Below the pieces are notes generated by a model. The model did no database searches, had not been told where the DNA came from, and saw only the letters and a program-made list of their open reading frames with translations. Made by a program: the position numbers and the translations under genes. DNA of 64,000 bases, taken from NCBI GenBank assembly GCA_037833965.1, contig AP031355.1, positions 23,833,501 to 23,897,500 on the forward strand. Direction: 5' to 3'. Positions within the stretch are counted from its first letter, which is position 1. The number at the start of each line of letters is the position of its first letter. The DNA is from Marchantia polymorpha subsp. ruderalis (Eukaryota > Streptophyta > Marchantiopsida > Marchantiales > Marchantiaceae). This document shows positions 1 to 13,180 of the stretch, in pieces.

Positions 1-1080
1 AGAATGAACTGTTTTGCGCTTCATTACACACACTAAAATCTCCAAGGACCGTGTCTCTTCTTACGGTTTATGAACGAGATGACGACAGCGGTTGGCAGCC
101 TTAGCATCGACTCTCACCGACTTGGATCAGCGAAAGTGACAGCCAGGTGGTGAATGCCTTTCGACAATGCAGCTCTACAGACTGCCCTGCACCCAATTGT
201 GATATTCCAGCGACCATGTGACTGAAGTACCACGACACGGCGCAGAAGAACCGAAGGCTTTGGGTCACCAGAACTGATCGTACCAAGTTTGCAGTTCCGA
301 ACAGGTCAGGAGCTGAGCTCACCGCAGCCTGAGGAAACCCGAGGCAACTTGTCTAAAAGCACCTGAGGCCATCAGAGCAGATGCTGCTGGAAGTGTTACC
401 AAGTCCAGATGCATAGCTCATCTACAGGGGAACCGAGTTCTTGGTATTACTTAGTGTGACGATTTCCACGTGCCTGACTTCATACAAGTCGTTGGACACC
501 AAGCAGCTCCTGCTGCAGTAGTCCCACGACTCTCGAGTGGTGGAGACCGAGCGACTGAAAGGTTGTGAATTTGCCCTTCAAGGCGACTTGTGTAGCTTAG
601 ACATCATTCCGACCTCATTGTCATGCTCATTCAATCGACCCGAGGACATTGCAGCCCACATTCACATCGAGCCTGCAACTCTCGAGAACACGAGTGGAAC
701 TCGAAAACGAAGAGACATCAGCTGGAAGATCGACAACAGTGAATCTCAGCAGTGATCACTCACAGATCCCTCCCCCCCACCCCTTGATTCCCCGAGACCC
801 CACAGAAAAAGGGAAAAAAAAAAACAATCTCCCAGATAGAACCTGTCACGGTGTAAGATAACACATGGACAAGCCATGACTGGTCTCTCCTGTCACTCGT
901 GTATCGTGCGCACCACCCGTCTACGTGTGCTGGCTGGCTCGCTGGCTCGCTGGGGTCTACGGCAGGCACTGAAACCAGAACCAAACTCCCACACAAACAC
1001 TCACGCTCACACACAGACACAAATTCGGCAGCTGCGAACCCCGTCCCTAAAACCCCACCCTACCTCTACCTCTAACGAAC
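1..1080. other. no gene seen, left edge
   Basis: I see no open frame here with recognisable protein similarity or a convincing exon structure on either strand. The short open frames have no domain motifs. Composition is mixed and becomes GC-richer to the right, so the stretch may be the flank or leader of the island that follows. Confidence 0.5.
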
Positions 1081-2160
1081 GTGCAGGACGGACGAATTCG
1101 TCGCAGCAGTCAACGCACTGTCGAGCGAGAGAGCGTCGAAGGACCGGGCGCGTCCATGCTACCGGTCGGTAGCCAGAAGCCCATCCCGGAAAACTGCACG
1201 GCTATGGCTTTGGCGCGAAGCCCCCCTACGGGAAAGGAAAGGGGGGGGGGGGTCGGAAAGTGCACTCACTCGGTGTCCGAGAACGCTTTCGGAACAGGTG
1301 TCATTCCTGAGGCTCGTGGCCCTTCGGTTCTCGGTCTGGGGGGCGGGGAGGCGGGGGGCTCGACCCATGCATGCATGGGCGCGCACCTCACCTCACCCAT
1401 GCTGCCATGCTGCCATCCATGGATCGACTCCACCCGTTGGAGCGTTGCCGATGTGGACCCGCGGCGCGGAGCGGGGCAGCGCAAGGCGTCAAACGGTTTC
1501 TTTCGCTTTTTGGTCCCTCGCGCGCGCGGGGGGCGCCCGCGGACCGACCCGCGCGACGTTGGTTGGCGCCATGCGTTGGCGTTACGGAGGGAGGGAGAGA
1601 GAGAGAGAGAGAGAGGTTCGCCGCCGACTCGCGCCTTGCGCGCGATCTCCCCATTCCTGCACCGCAGTCCGTGGCGCTCGCGGTCCTCGAGGTGCAGCAG
1701 GCCACTGCAGACGAGCGATGGAATGGAAGGTCAGGTCGTTCAGCTCTGCTCTGCTGGGGCCGTCGTGCATCGAGTGCCTGGGTCTCGCATTCTCGCGTTC
1801 CGACGGAATTCTCTCGACTTTGCGCTTTCCCGCTCGGTGATAAAAATCCACAGAATGTTTCTTCGTGGTGCGGGCGAATATTCATTCTGGCGAGATTTTT
1901 TTTTAAAGCGTGATGTCGACCCGGCCTCATGAAACTCGCGGCCGGTCGGATCGCAGTTCTAGGCCTGAGCTCTTGCAGAATCCAGACTATACCTCGACAT
2001 GCTCATTGTACCCAATCATCACGTCCGTCACACAGACCCAAACACAGGGAACCCGGAGCAAATTCAGTTCCGAATTTCATTGTTTAAGTCCTCGAAGGCT
2101 CAGATCGACTTGCCATTGGCGGCTTTCCGCAGAATCCCGGCGCTGTCCGTCCGAGTGAGT
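1081..2160. promoter_or_regulatory. GC-rich island, possible promoter or leader
   Basis: This GC-rich stretch carries CpG-rich runs, a run of twelve G at 1241-1252 and a GA microsatellite at about 1588-1613. Long open frames occur on both strands, but their proteins are low-complexity, rich in Arg, Gly and Ser, and carry no domain. Such frames arise by chance in GC-rich DNA. Islands of the same look lie directly upstream of EXO70 and the ABC transporter in this window, so a promoter or 5' leader of an unseen gene is a reasonable inference. Direction is unknown. Confidence 0.3.
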
Positions 2161-5100
2161 GAGTTACAGCAGAGTCTAGCTAAAAGAACGCGAAAAGTAC
2201 GTATTGAAAACATCGATCCCTCGAAGTTGGATATCCCAATGATTTCGAGAAAGAGAGAAAGCTCTCCGAGCATAAAGCGAAGCCAGTCATTCGAGGACCG
2301 GACTCTCTCTTCATTCGCTGCATTCCTTACGCTTTCGGTCAATTTTGCCGCATGGCGACAAATTTCACAGGCAGTTTCGCCCAGCACGTCAGTCCCTGCT
2401 TTCGAGAACCTCCGGACCTAAACGGCCTGCAGCGTAGCGTACCTTCATGCAATTATGAAGGCTGTTGGATTGAGATCTAAGTGCTCGCGTGAGAACAACG
2501 TGATTATGATCGAGGCATAGAAAGATTGCCATTGCCGTACTTTCACCTGTGATCACCAAGCGTCGATTCTGCATCAGTGGCTTCAGTTCTGCCCACGTGA
2601 CCGTGTGAAGCATGCGCTGTTGTCATGCTGTTATGAATAAGTTACGTGGGACAGGTGATCAACAATGTCCCTTGGATTTCAGGCAAAAACGGATGTATAT
2701 ATATAAACTATGAACAGATAATCCATACCTTCCACTGGCTTCCGTTGATTTCGCTGTAAACGACTATTCGCACATATCATATTCGACGCTGGTTTTGTGT
2801 GTATTTATCATTCTATCAAACCACTCCGGGTGCTTTCTTTCAATGGTGAGTTTAAATAATGAGTACATCTCGACAGCCAATCCCGTACTTCAACGTCGCT
2901 GCGTCTGGAAATTCTCTATGTTTATTGCCTGCTGATTTCATCATGTCCCTTTAAAACGTGCACGATAAAAAAGACTTGCGAAGTGCGAGTTTTCACTGCA
3001 CATCAATTCTACTACTGTACCTCACTCACGATATTGCTGACCTGCTTGTAAGGCATATAACTTGCACACTAATAATTCACTAAATTTTGACCATCCTAGT
3101 CCACAATCAGATAGCCTACATTTGAAAGCGCAATAGGTGTTGCTTCAGGATCTCATCATCCTGGGAGAGAACTGATCAGTAGTTCCAGCCGTAGGGCTCG
3201 AGATATTGCTGCGATGCATTTGCAAAGCTAGCCCTAGGTTTGAGAATTAGAAGAAGAAACAAGTATCTTTAGATTTCATTCCGATTTTAATCACAAATAC
3301 CATGAGGAAACAAGTTTCAAAGCATAACTACACAATTAGAAAACCTTGCACAGACTTTCTACATTTGCAAAGTTATGTGTCTGTGAGACGTTCTAATTCA
3401 TACACTTCAACTTGAATCTTGGAAAACATTTCTCACGACAGATGTACAACTCTCAAGATTTAGACTTTCACATGAGAGCTAGCGATATGTACTAGGCAGA
3501 TAATCGTACTCGATTAATGTGTCCGACCTAACTTCTCCGCAGAATGATGATATTTCAGTGCCGTGATTTCCCCACTTTTTTGACACCCACTACGATTCGA
3601 AGGAAGTAACAAACTTCATATGGTAGCTTCTGCTGTTCGATGAAACGTCAAATATTCTTGAGCCAAGTAGCGGGAGAGAAACGGATTAGGAAGGAACCAG
3701 ATCCCTGTCAACACAGAGAGATGTACATCCCAGTCGTCGGTGCTTGGCGCATTCATTAAACTAAAGAGTATCCCAAGTCGGCAAAGAATTTTACGACGCC
3801 CCTTGTGACTTGCTTTGCTCCTGTCACCTGTGAGCCCTAATCTCACGAACGCACATGCATGGGTTCTCAGAGTGCATGTTGTAATGTGTAAGGTACACAG
3901 ACCCGGGCATTCCATTAACATCTGACTTCATGCCTGTTTATGCTCTCCCGAGCACTGACGAGGAGGAGGATGTCTTGGTGGGGCATGGATGGATAACATG
4001 CAAACTCAATTTTGGCGTAGAATTGCGTCGTAGTCTCTGTCACGGTGAGATGGGCACAGCGGCTTGCCCGCTGTTAGTTACATCGGTCCGTATAGTCCAA
4101 GAAACTGTCTTCCCTCGTTGTAGTTTGGAGAAGGACAATGATGAAGATGGAAGATAAAGAATGCTCGCAACAGCAGACTGCACGGTTCAGCAGTGCCCAT
4201 TGATAATTTGTTGATTGCATACGGGCCATAACACCTTGAGCTTAGCATTACATTAGCACTCGGGAAATTCCGTCGAGCGTTGTTGGTCCCGGCCTTTGGG
4301 TCGAGTGGCCGGGAAGAAGTGGTAAGCGGAACAGGCACACAGTCATGCGTGAAGTCACGTCTTTCTTTAATACACGTGAGGACGATACGAGCAGTAAGTG
4401 CAAGCATTCAGCTAACTGCAAGCAGCCCTCAGAATTTCCGCTGAGAGAAACGTGCATAATCGCATCACTTCAATGTAGAAAACTCTTCATCGCCTAAATG
4501 TACATACCTAACGTTCTCCTGTCCATGGAAATGGAAACTCTCCTGCAAATTCCTTATCGCACTCCGGGGCGAGGTGCATTTGTTTCCTAGAAAACACGAA
4601 AAGCTTAAGTCACAGCTGCAGAATTCGTGTGGCCAAATTGCCGTCTTGCTTCAGCGACTGATCTTGGCAGAAAAGCAGAACAGTGCATTTCGACTTTCGT
4701 TGGGGTCGATGATCTCTGCACTTCTCGTGGGGGATGGATGACACATCACGCTCTTCTCTTACGACATATTTCCATAGTCAAGCTCAAAATCATTATTTCA
4801 TTGTTTGATCTTATTCCATGGACAGGAGAATGTCAGGTATGTACATTTCGGCGAGACTTCTTCTCAGGGTGGGGTAATGTCCCCGTGCTTGAGTGAACCT
4901 CCCATCAATTGCTGACCAACCACGTAGCGAGAGGTCTTCTGGGGCACCCGTCTGTCTGTTACACGAGGACATTCGGCGCCTCTCGCCAGCGTCGAACCTA
5001 CTATGACTGTACGCAGGCTTTGGGTCCAGCTGCAAATACAGTACTGTACTGTCCTACCACGCTCGTGTACTTTTCCAGAGAACCACGTAGTTTCAAAGGA

Positions 5101-6300
5101 CTAACCAGCAAGAGCATATTCAATAATTCTTCGAGTGGCTTTTCCTGTGGTGCAGAGTTCTCCTCTACCGTTGGAATTAGTCAAAGTTTCTTCCTGAATT
5201 GAGCCCGCAATTCTTTCCGGGTTTCGGTAAGTTCATAATCTGAACGTCGAGATTCTCTGAGTGATCATGTCTAGCCTTCGTGTCACGTGAAATATGAACT
5301 TTGCAACGGGGTTTACCACAAGATCACATCGTGATAATTACTCTGGCACATGGTTATCTAAATCCGAAGAAAGGAAAATTTTCTAGATTTTTACCAAAAA
5401 TTAGTATTCGCTCATGGTTTTCTGTCTGGAAAAGCAACATTGTCCTAATCCACGTTCATCAAGTGTATCAATTATCGTAGTGCTCATTCAGTAATGTACA
5501 GTTCATTGATGGCTTGACTACTGCGTGTCCGAATCTCCTGTAGTGAAAAGGTGCAATTTATGGAAGATAATTGTTTTCCCTTATTCTTCATACAATCCCA
5601 TCCATGGAATCCTTCAGTTTAGACCAGAATACCTTTCAAAGTCTATTCACGACAGTTTTCTTACTGATCCTCGATAGTCCGGTAGGCACCGTTTAGTAGC
5701 ATATAGCAACTAAATGGTGCCCTCCTACAAGAAATAGGGAAAAAAACCAAAGAGATATTGAAATTGATAGCATTATTTCAGAAGTCTAACTATGAATAAT
5801 ATTGTGTATATTTACTAGGACTTGATAATATCACAATTAAATATATGTACTACAATTTTGTATATTTACATATTATACTAGAAGACATGTATAACGAACG
5901 GAGATTCAAGAAAATCATAGTTTTTTTTTGCTCTGCGGGTTTGTCTCATACCAGTAGTATATATGTTATCAAGAGAATGAATCGGCACATGCCTCGTCGC
6001 AATGGAGAGGCCACTTTCTGCTTCAGCTTGACGTGCGAAGGTGGCAAAAACATGGGTTCTAACCCGAGGAGATGTGGTCATGCCTCAACTTCTCGGTTCC
6101 CAACAAGTAACCACTCCAAACTGTGCTGTCACTCTAATCACCACTGTAGTCGTAGACTAGTGAGTAGTTATCCAACTTTAATAATTATTAGGCCATATCA
6201 CGATAGGTCGGTGAAACTGGAGGAGGAAAATAGAACATTTCTATGGAAAGCCAACCTAATCGGATGGTTTATACTGTAGCCAGTTATGGTCACCACCGTT
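2161..6300. other. intergenic, no gene seen
   Basis: No frame has recognisable similarity. Composition is intermediate, unlike the AT-rich block to the right. Apart from the hairpin at 5685-5721, listed separately, I see no RNA gene or mobile-element protein. Confidence 0.5.
5685..5721. repeat. short inverted repeat (hairpin)
   Basis: Two 16-base arms, 5685-5700 and 5706-5721, are reverse complements with two mismatches and enclose the 5-base loop ATATA. The arms read GGCACC...TAGTAGC and GCAACTA...GGTGCC. The hairpin would be stable in RNA or DNA. It is too short for a plant microRNA precursor and may be the relic of a small inverted-repeat element. Confidence 0.6.
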
Positions 6301-6360
6301 AGCAGCATCTTGGAAATTTATGTCATTTCAATTTTCCCGTCAATTACTTTATGGCTGCAC

Positions 6361-6582
6361 TTTCTAGCAGAATATTTAAAAAATGCGGCTATGTGCAAAT
6401 CCAAATTCAGCCGCCAATTTAAACAACGCTCTCCTCGTGATTTAGTATCTTCATTGAATTTATGATCATATTTTCTAGCAAATATAATCACTACTTTGAC
6501 AAATCCAAGCACATATCGAGAATTTGAACAATGCTCTCTATGTGATTTAGTTTCTTAGTTTAATCTATATTTATTGTACTTT
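6361..6582. repeat. diverged tandem pair, about 111-bp unit
   Basis: Two units begin at 6361 and 6472, both with TTTCTAGCA, and later share a block ending in GTGATTTAG. They differ at many positions. The pair lies just upstream of the copia LTR relic at 6898 and may belong to the decayed interior of that element. Confidence 0.5.
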
Positions 6583-6882
6583 AAATAATTATGCCATCAT
6601 CTTTAGGTTGATCTTGTCACTTAAACATTTATTGCTATTGAAATAAAAATCAATTACTGATGCAAGATGATAAATTAGCCTTACTTCACCTATAGCCAAA
6701 ACTCTAATTTTTTCTCATACCTTTTAACCTTTTACGGAGTAACACTAAAATTTTACTTTAACTTGTCGATGCTTAGTTCTAGTAAACTCTTGGCTACAGA
6801 GTGAAAGTGTGATTTAACTTTGCTTTGTAAAACTTTCCGCATAGATAAATTTGGATTTCATTAGTTATCTCTCCAAGACTTG

Positions 6883-7250
6883 AGTCAAAGGGGAGTTTGT
6901 TAGATTAACTTTATCTTGAATAAACTCCAGATATCGATAACCATGATTAGAAAAGTTAACTGTGACTAGGTAAGCTAAGATATGCTCCTTATCTCTTCTT
7001 GTATAGAAGAAAGAAGTAGCTATTCACTAAGTACAGTTCTAGATCACCCTTTGAGAGTTAACAAGAAGTCAAAGAGCTTGGCTATGGAGGCCGAGTATAC
7101 ACTTGTGCTTTAGTGAAGTTAATACTCTTGCCTGTGGATGTAGCCTGTGAAAGGTAAATCAAATTATCTCAGTATTGTGATTTCATGTGTTGATTGATCT
7201 TGATGGTTGGGCATTTCAGTAAGCACAGAAAATAAAGACACTCCAAAAAA
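6883..7250 (+). mobile_element. Ty1/copia 3' LTR fossil with polypurine tract
   Basis: A polypurine tract of the copia type (CAAAGGGGAG) at about 6887-6895 is followed by TGTTAGATTAAC at 6898, a typical copia LTR start. Downstream, at about 7130-7160, is the CTGTGGATGTAG motif often seen in the R/U5 part of plant copia LTRs, then a TGTGTTGATTGATC-like end. The right border is not clear. This looks like the 3' end of an old, degraded element on the + strand whose interior to the left is no longer readable. Confidence 0.55.
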
Positions 7251-7330
7251 ATAGCACTGACATAATTAAATCATACAAATATATGTTTTGATTACTATAT
7301 TAATTCATGGATTTGAAAAAAATTTGTATC

Positions 7331-7362
<32 letters not shown>
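7331..7362. repeat. AT microsatellite
   Basis: A pure run of about 16 AT dinucleotides inside the AT-rich block. Confidence 0.9.
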
Positions 7363-7364
<2 letters not shown>

Positions 7365-9758
7365 CAATACAAAAATTTCAATAGCTTTTATTAGCATCAA
7401 ATTTCCTTACGATTTATCTATCCAAATTCCTTGCAAATTTCAGAAAAATTAATATTTTAGATGTAAAATTTGAATTTTACGTTTTATTCTTTCATTTTAA
7501 AGGCAAATAAATAAATATAATTTTGAAGAATAAAAAAATTCTTTTCTTCATTTCTTTGATATAGAAATCTTCAACTATTTCAAATGCATCATGAATATCA
7601 TTGTCTTTTTACTAAATTTGGTGTAAAAGTTGGTTAAGAAATACTTTCAATACAAATGAAACTCCAATTTAAATCTATTTTGATAAAAGAAAATAAGAAT
7701 TCAAAGAATGCATTCATTCCAAGAATTTAATATTAAATATTTTTTAATAAATTACATAATAAAAATAATTTTATTAACAAAATTTAGAATATAAAATGAA
7801 TGACTTAATACAAATGATAATACAAACCATGAATTTGTGAAATCAAAGACAACAAAATTTCATTGAGCTTTTCTTTCAAAAGAAATTCATGTATACATAT
7901 CTCATCAATTGTCTTAGATTTAAATCAAGCATATGTACATGTCATACAAGTTTTTTGATTCTGAATTATAAATAAATTTAGATATAAGATAATTTAATTA
8001 TTTTCATTTTCTTTGAAAATTTTTATTTTACAAAAAAAATTTCAAACTATCATCAATCAAGGTGTAAAAAATGTGACTTTATTCTAAATGAAGTATTTTT
8101 AACAAAACCTATCCGCTCTAGATAACTTTTCCATTCATTCAATTCAACAAATTTTGATAGAAAATTTATCTATATAAATTGATTAAAAATTTTGAAAACA
8201 AAAAAAATGAAATCAATGTAAGAAAATTTAATTTCTTATGAATTTTTAGTGTGATTATGTTATTAAAAAAAATATAACTAAATTTTATTCTAGTCTCTTG
8301 TTCAAATTTTCTGTTTGTAAATTCACATACTACTAATATAATTTTGAAAACTGTAGCCAACTTTAATTTTACTAGTTTCAGTTATTGACATTTGATTATC
8401 ATCAGATATGTACAATATACTTTTAAAGTCTATCTTACAGGTTTGTCAATGTACAACTTATATATTGAGCCCTAGAACTTATACTGTAGTTATTTCATAA
8501 AAAAAAAACTAAGAACAAATATTATATATCAATAATCACACTTATCTTTAATTTGATAAAATAAAATTATTTTCAACTTCATTATAAAAATTTTGATACA
8601 ATTTTTCCAACTTAAAACTATTTTCTACGTTATTTTTCATTTTTATAATACAATAAAAGTCTAATATTTAATTTCCTTATAATTATTGATCGTTAATGAT
8701 GTTGGTTTCATATATATCTAAAAAATAGCTAATTTATTGTCAATCCAAACATCACAGTGTAATCTAAAACATACAAGAATCAAATCATGTTGTTCAAATA
8801 TACTTGTAATTACAATAATCTCTACACAAGACAAGAAAAAATCTTAAATTTGAATTAAGAAATACACAATTCAAATCAAACTTTGTTAACTTTATTATTC
8901 ATTATTTTACATATGAATGTAATAGATCATACATTAGTTTTCTTTGTATTCATATTTAAATTATATATATATGTAATTATGCACATTATATATAAATATG
9001 TATTCATATAGAAATGTTTATAAATCCACATGTTATTGAATTTCATTCAAAACATATTATAAATAGAAAATGAATTTTATAGTTTTATTATAAACAAATT
9101 TTATTTTTAATAAATATAGTTTAAAATAGCAAGTTTAATATGCGTTAGTAACACTATGTTTTATTTGCATTCAATGTATGAAAATTAGTTCTAGCAAAAT
9201 GAATAACATGATATCACATGACTATAGATTATGTTTCGTTTACACTTGTTACATACTATTATGAAAGATGAAATCTTTGATCAACAAATCTTGTAAACTC
9301 TATCATAAAAAAAACTATGATTTGACATATAGATGAGATTTTTGCACTGTTTCACAATTATAATTAGTTGACATGTCACAAATTGTATTTAGATATCTGT
9401 ATAATTTATTTCTAGCCAAATCACCAGGCGTGTGCGGAAAAGCCATTTCAGGTCTATGGACACTTCTTTGTAAAATCAAAGAAGTATACAAAGGACCATT
9501 CGGTTCGTGCGTGAGCAATGACCTTCGCATCAATTTGAACTGTAACGTTTAAAACCACTTTTTTCTCTATAAGAAAAAAGTAGATTAATTCACGAGCAGT
9601 GTTTTAAAATTTGTTATATGTGACATCATTAGTTGGAATATGAAATCTTCAGTTATTAATTTTTCAAGTTTTTTGCATTTAAACATACACTATAACCCTT
9701 AAACAAAATTTCGTTGATGAAACAAATGTTCTATCTATTGATCACATTATGATTATGC

Positions 9759-9842
9759 AACACTATTTTTTCTACGTGCAACATAATTGTATGTACATGT
9801 AACATTACTTTTTCTACATGCAACATAATTGTATGTACATGT
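9759..9842. repeat. 42-bp tandem pair
   Basis: Units 9759-9800 and 9801-9842 differ at only a few positions, and both end in GTATGTACATGT. A third copy starts with AACATTA and stops at once. High identity suggests a recent duplication within old AT-rich DNA. Confidence 0.85.
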
Positions 9843-11363
9843 AACATTAAGAAAAAATAATGAAGCTTACTCAAAGATGAAACACAAACTTGAAAGATTT
9901 TTTTGTATCTTTTTAATCATAATGTAAATATGTTCCACATGTATAATGAGAAAAGATCTTATGACTCATCATACTTTTAACTCATAATTTATTTAGAATG
10001 TTACCTATATACAGAACAACCACACATATTGCTCAGGTGTCATTATTTATTAATATAAACTGCACTTGCATATACATGTTAGAAATAAAATTTGCATAAT
10101 TTCATATAATTTTATTTTAAAATGTCACAAAGAATTATGAGTTTATATTAAGTTTAGTACATTTTTTCATACTTAAAACTATATATCAGCATATTTTACT
10201 ATATATTTGTTTAAATTGATTTTTGTAATAATAATAATTGTGAAGCATTTTATAATTGCTTATTTACAAAATGTAGTGTTTTTTGATACATTTGTTTCAT
10301 ATTTGTGCATACAAATGTTGTGCTTTGCTCGCAAGGTCAATTACATATCTTCCAAGTGAACAAAATTGATAAAAAAATGATTACCAATACTTTTGAACGT
10401 GATATCATAATATAGAGTTTTTATTTTGAAATATATACAACGTTATTTTTGTTGTCTTTGTGCTTTTAACTAGTATAGAGTTATGCATATGGATTTAGCA
10501 TGCTTATTAAAGAGTGTGCAAAAATCTGTTACTTTATGAAACAAAATAAATCACAATGTGCAGACTATTCAGATTTTATTCTTTAACTTATATTTGTAAC
10601 CAATTATATTAATGGAAACATTATGATAGATGAAACTATAATCTATATTTATATTGTTTTTGTATATTTTGATCTTGATGATTTAATTTTTGTGAATTTT
10701 GTAAGATATACTTTTCATCATAATATTATGAGAGGTTTAATTATACTATTTTAATCATTTCATAGGTTAAGCTACATGGCGTGAATTTACAGCTTTCTAA
10801 TATTCATACGACTTGTTTCATTTTTCAAAAAACTGGTATTGGATCAGTTTTAAATTCACAAATTTTCAGATGAATTATTTTGAAAATATTGTGTTATGCT
10901 AACATGTTTTTTGAATTTTTCTGCCATGATAAATTTTGCATGGTTGTTGAATATTGAAAACGTTGTTATATTAAAAGATGAATAGTTGGATATACAGAAT
11001 TTCGAAGCACAAAAAAACAATAAAATAGTAATTGTAATGAATTTAAATTTAAATTAAATATAAAGAGTTATGATACTATAATCAATTGTAAAATTTTGAC
11101 AAAGTTGTTAAATTTCATTCTTATTTATTATAAATTTCACATTTTGATAAACTATGGAACTTAAATAATAATTGAATATTAATTTGCAGATTTTTTAATT
11201 GTAATATAATAAAAAATTAAATTAAATCACAGTTTACAAATTTTAGTCATTTAAAAAAATATTATATCTAGATGTGTGATGATTTAGAATAATCTAAATT
11301 TAGAATAATAATATAAATCATTTGTTAAAAATTTATTAGATGTTATAATAATATAAAATATTA

Positions 11364-11385
11364 TATATATATATATATATATATC
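11364..11385. repeat. AT microsatellite
   Basis: A run of about 11 AT dinucleotides in AT-rich DNA. Confidence 0.85.
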
Positions 11386-13038
11386 TCAATCAACCAACAT
11401 GAATAAACATAAAATTTAAAATATATAAAATTAAAACTTAGATTAAAATTTAAATTTTATTCAAATTTCACAAGTTTATAAAATATTTATTCAATTTTAC
11501 TTGAATTTGCAGTAAATTTTTAATTGCAAATTTAGAAATTAAAACCTTTTTATTATTTAAATATTATGTATTCATTATTTATGGATAATAAAACATAATT
11601 TATATCAAATTTATGTATTTTATCAATGTTGATCTTCAATTTATTTTTTTATTTTTTTAATCAACACATTCAAGCTTAAAGAGTATATTATTTTCAGCAC
11701 CATTATGAATCAAATTTTTTTTCAACATAGAAAAATTTTCATCTTGATTATGCACATATAAAGCTTCATTATGAAATCAAAATCTTTGATAATACTTGGG
11801 GGATATCTTTACAACACATGATTGCAGTATGTAACAAAACATATTATACACTGTGAGGTTTCCATGTTTAATTCTATCACTAATAGTGTATTTCATTTTG
11901 TAAGACACTAAAGAGATTTATTATTTGGATCTAAGTTTTATACAATTGAATTTCATGATGACTTTCCGCCCACAAACTGGACATGTGTAATGGAGGCATA
12001 TAGGTTATTTTATATTTTATTTACATGGTATTCTTATTATGAGTTTTATCAAACTTGAACTTTACATACTCTTTCATACATTATTCAATCAATTTGCGAT
12101 TGATTGGTGATCTTAACTCACATATGTTTGTTTAAATTCAATGTGGTGTGCTATATATGTACATATAAAGTACAAATCTGTACAAAGCTTTTAAAAATAT
12201 TTCTATTTAAATATAGTTAGCGCAGAAAAATGTAAGGACATAAATTTTGAATATCAAACTAGTCAATTAACTTCAATAATAGTGATGTTTGCAAATATTT
12301 GTTTAAGCAATTTGCATTTGTTTGGCACTAGATACTGAAAATTTCAATATTATTGACGTGTTTTTTATTATTTTTGCATGTTTTTATAATATTTTCATAC
12401 ATTTTTTGGAAATTAACAGACAAGAAAGAATATTTGTAGTCATGTTAAATGTTTTTAAAATATGCGATTCTTTTATCAATTTTAAACATAAAATTTGAAA
12501 GATTAAATTTTTATTAATCTAACGAGCATATTAAAAATTTTATAAAGAAATGATGTAAAAATAATGATATATATATATAAATATAAAACAAAGTTATAAA
12601 AAATGTATATATAAAAATTTGTAGAGATTAACTTGGAATAAAATATGAACAGCTGATAAATATTAAACAGAGCAAAGATTTCTACATCTACATATTGATG
12701 GGGTTTCAGGAATCCAAACCTTACAGATAAAGTACATCATCTATAGTTTGGTAAATGTTAGTACGAATAATTTGCGAGTGCGAACCTCTACATCACGATA
12801 GTTGACGAAAGTTGACATGTAGTTCACTTTTCTTGTCATTAGGAGTGCACTAGTTTACAATATGATCGAACATGATTCTACGTGGACTACGACATTTATC
12901 TGAACAGCACCATATTAACAATTGTGTCCATAAATTCGTCATGCAAGAGAGAGGAAAGCTGCAGTCGGGGAAATAGTGTGTCACAAGAGAGGTTAGCTCT
13001 GGGCCAACAGGTGTTTGCTAAGAGTAATGACTTACTTC

Positions 13039-13180
13039 TCGGCCTCTTTGACCTTTCCTTCATGTTTCAGAAGGTGTGATAGTCGTGAAGAATTATTATT
13101 CAACGAATTTCGGCCTTTTTGACCATTCCTTCACATTTCAATAGAAGTGGAGTAGTCATCAAGATTTGTCATTCAACGTC
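13039..13180. repeat. diverged tandem pair, 71-bp unit
   Basis: Units start at 13039 and 13110, both with TCGGCCT and TTTGACC, and both end in ATTCAACG. The pair lies about 1 kb upstream of the EXO70 start codon, at the edge of the GC-rich leader region. It could duplicate a regulatory site; no known site is recognised in it. Confidence 0.6.

Larger units (their letters stand above)
6300..12700. other. AT-rich block without genes
   Basis: About 6.4 kb of very AT-rich DNA is dense in stop codons in all frames, with no exon or protein motif. It contains the LTR relic at 6898, AT microsatellites at about 7331-7362 and 11364-11385, and a 42-bp tandem pair at 9759. The likely explanation is old transposon DNA decayed by methylation-driven C-to-T change. 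A short less AT-rich patch at about 9415-9540 shows nothing recognisable. Confidence 0.6.

Noticed and set aside
1081-1932. A 283-codon open frame on the + strand
   Set aside because: Long frames overlap on both strands of the same GC-rich DNA, and the protein is low-complexity with no domain. It is best explained by composition.
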